Below are positions 48,601 through 54,600 of a stretch of 64,000 bases of DNA, piece by piece. The first letter of the stretch is position 1. Every line of letters begins with the position of its first letter. The stretch comes from Bicyclus anynana (lineage: Eukaryota > Arthropoda > Insecta > Lepidoptera > Nymphalidae), in contig NC_069087.1 of NCBI RefSeq assembly GCF_947172395.1, forward strand, positions 2,666,001 through 2,730,000. The letters run 5' to 3'. Both the position numbers and the translations under genes were made by a program. The notes beneath the pieces are model-generated. The model was given only the letters and a program-made list of their open reading frames with translations. It ran no database searches and was not told the DNA's origin.

Positions 48601-51600
48601 CGAGACGCCGAATTATAACTTTCACGTGAGTGAAAAGCACGGAGCGATTGACGCGCGACGCAAATTTTATGACGTGAGCGCCAAAACCATTTTTACCTAA
48701 TTGCAAATAAATAAAACAACATAACGAAAAACAAAATGGCCATGTTCAAGATATATACCTAATTTTCTATACAAAACAAAAATTTAAGAAAATAAAGTTT
48801 GCTTTTCCTGAGATTGAAAGCAAAATGTGAGCAAAACATGTATTTTGAAAAAAAATAAACTATCGAGAAAAGTTTTACAAATTGTGTATTTTGTATAGTC
48901 ATAACGAAGCTAACACTTTGAAATATCATTTACCCAAATATCAGGCTCCTAACTTTTCCAGAATCTGAGATCCAGAACCATTTGTAACCACCAAATTACA
49001 TATTGCACACTCTTAAACCTATTGACGCTAGCTGGCAAACCCAGGACCTCGGGTATAAAGCAATATATCCTCGTTTATAGTTCAAATAATAAAAACATCT
49101 AATATGTATTAGATGCATGCATCATACCAGCACACAAACAATAGCGAAGGCTGATGGGCGGTAACGTTAAGTGGCAATGTCACGCTATAACGTGCTCATT
49201 GTTTTGTACACGATATGACCAGTGACCACTTCGTCGAGGTTATGAAAAAAACATTTATTTTATTATCATGTTTTATAACATCATGTAGGTATAGATCCCG
49301 GCAAGTAAGATGGACCTATATTTTTATTTATTCTATGACAAATTAGCGATCTTACCTAAAGCTACTGTTACACATGCTTTTTGACGGCCTCCGTGGCGCA
49401 GTGGTATGCGCGGTGGATTTACAAGACGGAGGTTCTGGGTTCGATTCCCGGCTGGGCAGATTGAGATTTTCTTAATTTGTCCAGGTCTGGCTGGTGGGAG
49501 GCTTCGGCCTTGGCTAGTTACCACCCTACCGGCAAAGACCGCCAAGCGATTTAGCGTTCCGGTACGACGTAGGGGTGTGGATTTTCATCCTCATCCTAAC
49601 AAGTTAGCAAGCTTCCATCTTAGACTGCATCATCACTTAGCATCAGGTGAGATTGTAGTCAAGGGCTAACTTGTAAAGAATAAAAAAAAATGCTCATTTC
49701 AAGCACGAAAGCATGCTACTACTGAGCAGTTGCTACTTATTTGCATGTGTATCGCAACATTGCTAATAATGAGCATGCTACTTGCTGCGCGGGAAGGGGG
49801 CGTGCTTTTAGCGCGTCTAAACAGGTTTGCTTATTGAGTAAGCTAGTCGATCAGCATTGCTATTCTGTATTCTCTTCTCCTTCATCTCTCCCTGTCTGCG
49901 AGTGTAGACAGAGAGCGATAGATACAAATTAGCTTGCTATTCTGCTAGCTTATTCAGGAGCATACTTAAAATAGCATGCTTATTGCTTGCAAATGTAAAC
50001 TGATGATAAGCATGCTCGTATAAGCATGCTCGTACTTAATCAAGGAAACCGTCATCAGGCCACTTTTTAAACATCATAACATGCTTATTTATAGTTACGT
50101 TAATATAACCGATATAACTATCGCTAATAACATTACTAAGCCAATAATAATTATCACATCAGCCGAAATAATTCGCGCCATGGGACGCCGTACTAGTATG
50201 ACGCCATCGACGCTGTTAGCCGATAACCACTCAAGCTAATAGCGACTTCGTTGATGCGTTATTGTTTTATTGATGCTAAACTTCGTTAGGCGTGAGACTG
50301 TTTATTTAAGACACGCACACGCCCGCGACTTCGCGTGAAAGAGGAATGCCCAGTGACTAATACAACGTCGGTCTCGAAAACCTAGCTATATCCCCGTTTA
50401 TAAGTATATGGAGATTAAAATATAATGTATAAATAAGGATCTGCTTAAATAATCGGCATAATTAATGATTAAACGAACTTGCCTGTAAGTAAAGTTCTAT
50501 CATAATTATGTGAGTCGCTTCATTCGAAGATTCGTGCGTTGTTGCTTGTAAGTTAAAGGAAAGTACTTGGTAAAATTATATCTGAGAATGAAGCGACGAA
50601 GTTTATTAAAAGTATGGTTCTTGAACAGAAAATCTTTTTTTTATCACTCTTTTTACTCAAATTATAGTTATTTTGAAATCTAAGAACGACACTTTAATTT
50701 TATTTGTAAGTAGTATGTGCCGGTAATTGACGATGAGTGTTGACTTCAGTTACATAATACATTATCTGTAACATTTTTATGCTCAATGGCAATAGCAAAA
50801 AATAATAAATTAAAAACTATGGAGTATGAAATTCGTAGAAGACAACGCCATCTAACGTTGAATTTATGGTTTCATAATAGTACTATAGATGGCGTTGTCT
50901 TTCAAACGGGCCTTTCACCACAGTATATTTTTTTTTTTTGCCGGCAGGAGTCCGGGACGGTACCCAAGCCCATGCTGATTTTTCCCCATACGGAAAAAAG
51001 GCCTAATTGACAGTAGGCAGTAGTAAAAGCAAATGTTGTCACGAAACGTATGTTGTTGATGCATTCTAGGTCTCGTATGTCGCATGAGGTTTCTTAAAAT
51101 AATGTTCACCTGATTTGACGGCCTCCGTGGTTGGTGGGAGGCTTCGGCTGTGGCTAGTTATCACCCTACCGGCAAAGACATGCCGCTAAGCGATTTAGCA
51201 TTCCGGTGCGATGTCGTGTAGAAACCGAAAGTTATAGTAGAGGGGATATAAAGCAAATTCTCTTCTCCGGACTAATTCTTAGTTAAGTAGGTAAGTAGGT
51301 ACTGAAAATTTATTGGAAACAAGAAAAAAGCTCAGTATTTCATAGCCACTGTATCAAGTAGCTCAGTATTTCATCACTGGACCAAGGAGGCGATTAATTT
51401 CCCCGATTAAACTATGTTAGGAGTTAATTTTGTTTGATTGAACTTATGTATCTCTATAAACTTCCCTCGATGGTAACGCTGTTAGTTACGGATCACGAAG
51501 TCCTGGGTTCGAATCATGAGTCGGGTCATGGAATATCTAGATAATGTAATAAATAAATATCCAAGTAATTTGCACTAAAAATTGTCAGCGCAGAGTTATA

Positions 51601-54600
51601 GCCGAATGCAATCTATTGTCGCGTGTGACGGGACGCGACGTTACCGCTGACATCTAAAATGTTGTATTGTGCAGCTTAACGTACGATGTTCTCAACTCAT
51701 AAAGATTGCATATTATAAGAAGTTAGTGGTGTTATACCCCTGTGCCTCGAAAAGCACGTTAAACTTCGTTCTCGATCATTATAGTTGTCGATGTCATCTG
51801 ATCATTAGCGTATCTAGGATTACTTCCTGGGGTGGGCCTGGGGTTTGCCCACATATTACTGAACAGAGTCGACACTCAATATAAAAATTTCGTTAACAAT
51901 ATTTGTGTACGCAGAACTCTGATATGACTCGACTTATTTTATTATTTTTTCTTTGTATCTAGGGTAGGTATCCGAAAAGGTCTTAATACATTTTTCAAAA
52001 TCTTTAATATAGGTTTTTCTTTATTATAAGTTGTAATGGTTATTATTTGATATTTTAAATTATATTTTGTGTAAAATTATTAGTATTTCCGCGTCCATCA
52101 TAGAAATTCAAATCGGTAGCCCAGTATCCTAGGGTGGGCACTGGACCATTCTTGCTCAGGCTATATACGCCTATGCATCTGATAGCCGTAATAAAGAAGG
52201 CATCGAACTCTAGTAGGCCGTTAAATGAGCTGATAATGACGGTATCTAACCTGCAGTAGCGACGCTGTTAGAGCAACCATCGCAACCAACAGCAGCTGCT
52301 GTCTGGCATAATCGTGCAGCAGATTGCCACAGCCGCGCTGGAACAGCTTGGCGCAGTCCGCTGTGTACGGCTTTTGCACGGAGTCCAGTGGGCCCTGGCC
52401 GCAGCACGAGAAGGGCACGTGGCCTGACGAACTGTAGTCGCTGGGCCCGCTCACGCCGCAGCATTCAAACTGTAAGCATTAAAGTGATGGTCCATTAGTG
52501 CGTTGCGTTACGTTGCGACGCAGTGTCGACGCAGAGTCGTTTCCCATATATTTTAAACATCCGCGTGGTTCCCGTTTCCGTAGGAATACGGGGATAATAT
52601 GTAGCCTTCCTCGATAAATGGGCTATCTAACACTGAAAGAATTTTTCAAATCGGACCAATAGTTCCTGAGATTAGCGCGTTCAATCAAACAAACAAACAA
52701 ACAGACAAACTCTGCAGCTTTATAATATTAGTATAGATAAAATATTACACACATAACACTATGTGGCCTCAAATTAAGCGTAATTGTGTTATGGATACTT
52801 ATGTAGTGGTCTAAGATCCGGCATTAGAAATATATACGCAAAGAGTATAAATATACGGTTGCGGTTTCTGAACGCATTAGTTACATTTCTTATGTTGGCA
52901 ACATTGTCCCGCCACAGCCAGCCTCGCGCGGTAAACAAAACGGACACTAATACTCCCGGTCATTTAGACCAGACATTTATTATACTATTCTATGGACCAG
53001 ACAGTACGAGTACGATTCTTACGAATACGATACGTATTCGACCTGTTGTACTGTATAAGAAACATATCGTTGAAAGTGTTATTTATACATTAACTGCAGT
53101 GTATACTACATTGCATTTAAGATTACCACCGATTAATTTCAATACACGAGTGAACAACAGTACGAGTTTCATTGATGATCAATACACCATGTCCTAAACC
53201 CTCATCTCTTATTTATTAGTAATGAAATAAATGATAAATAATATACACATTGATATTCTGTTGGGTATATTCCTTTAACTATTTTTTTTTCAATTGACCA
53301 AGTAGGGAAGTAGATTAAATATATTTCATAAAAAAATATAATCATTTAATACTGTCGGGCGGCAAGTTTACTAAGCAACTTATTATGTAAACATTTATTT
53401 CTTATCTCGAATAAATAATATATATAATATATATCTTGGATATACATATCTTATGCAGGATCTCGTATCTACTATAGCATTTTATTGGTGAAAAAGTGTA
53501 TTTGAAATCAGTTTAATAGTTTTGAGTTTTTTCGTTACAGACAAAAATACAGATCTTTCCTCTCTAAAATATTTATCAGTGAAGATAAAATATTATATTG
53601 ATTTTATTTTTTGTCTTTACCTTAACATGTAACCTGTCCCAACGGTACGCGTCAGCGTTGGTATCCTTATTATCAGTCGTGAGCTGGAAGTATGACGTCA
53701 TGGTCGTCTTGATGTCGATCTCTATGTTGTCCCATACCACCATCGCCCACACGAAACATGTGAACTCCACCACTACTATCAGTATTATCAGGAGTCCTGC
53801 CTGGAATCAGAATAGGTTGGAATTAAAATTTTTGAACTTGGTCGCTGACTGTGGCCCTCATAAGAAGGCTCAAAGTCACTCAGCGGGCGATGGAACGAGC
53901 TATGCTTGGAGTTTCTCTGCGAGATCGAATCAGGAATGAGAAGATTCGCAGAAGAACCAAAGTAATTGACGTAGCTCAGCGAGTCGCGAAGCTGAAGTGG
54001 CAATGGACAGGACACATAGTTCGAAGAGCCTATGGACGTTGTGGTCCCAAGGTGCTGGGATGGAGAAGTCCATGCAAGTGGCCTATGTCCAGCAGTGGAC
54101 GTCCATTGAAAACCTTCGATAAATTTAAACTGTATAATAATAAAGAGGTTGTTTGTTTGTTTCGAATAGGCTCTGAAACTAGTGGATCCATTTTAAAAAT
54201 ACGTTCACGTTAAAGCTACATCATGAGCCAGTGATAGACTATATTTTATCCCTGGAATGGGAAATACTAAATATGCAGGTGAGAGCCGTGATGGCCCAGT
54301 GGATATGACCTCTGCCTCCGATTCCGGAGGGTGTGGGTTCAAATCCGGTCCGGGCCATGCACCTCCAACTTTTCAGTTGTGTGCATTTTAAGAAATTATA
54401 TATCACGTGTCTCAAACGGTGAAGGAAAACATCGTGAGGAAACCTGCACACCAGAGAATTTTCTAAATTCTCTGCGTGTGTGAAGTCTGCCAATCCGCAT
54501 TGGGCCAGCGTGGTGGATTATTGGCCTAACCCCTCTCATTCTGAGAGGAGACTCGAGCTCAGCAGTGAGCCGAATATGGGTTGATAACGACGAAATAGGC

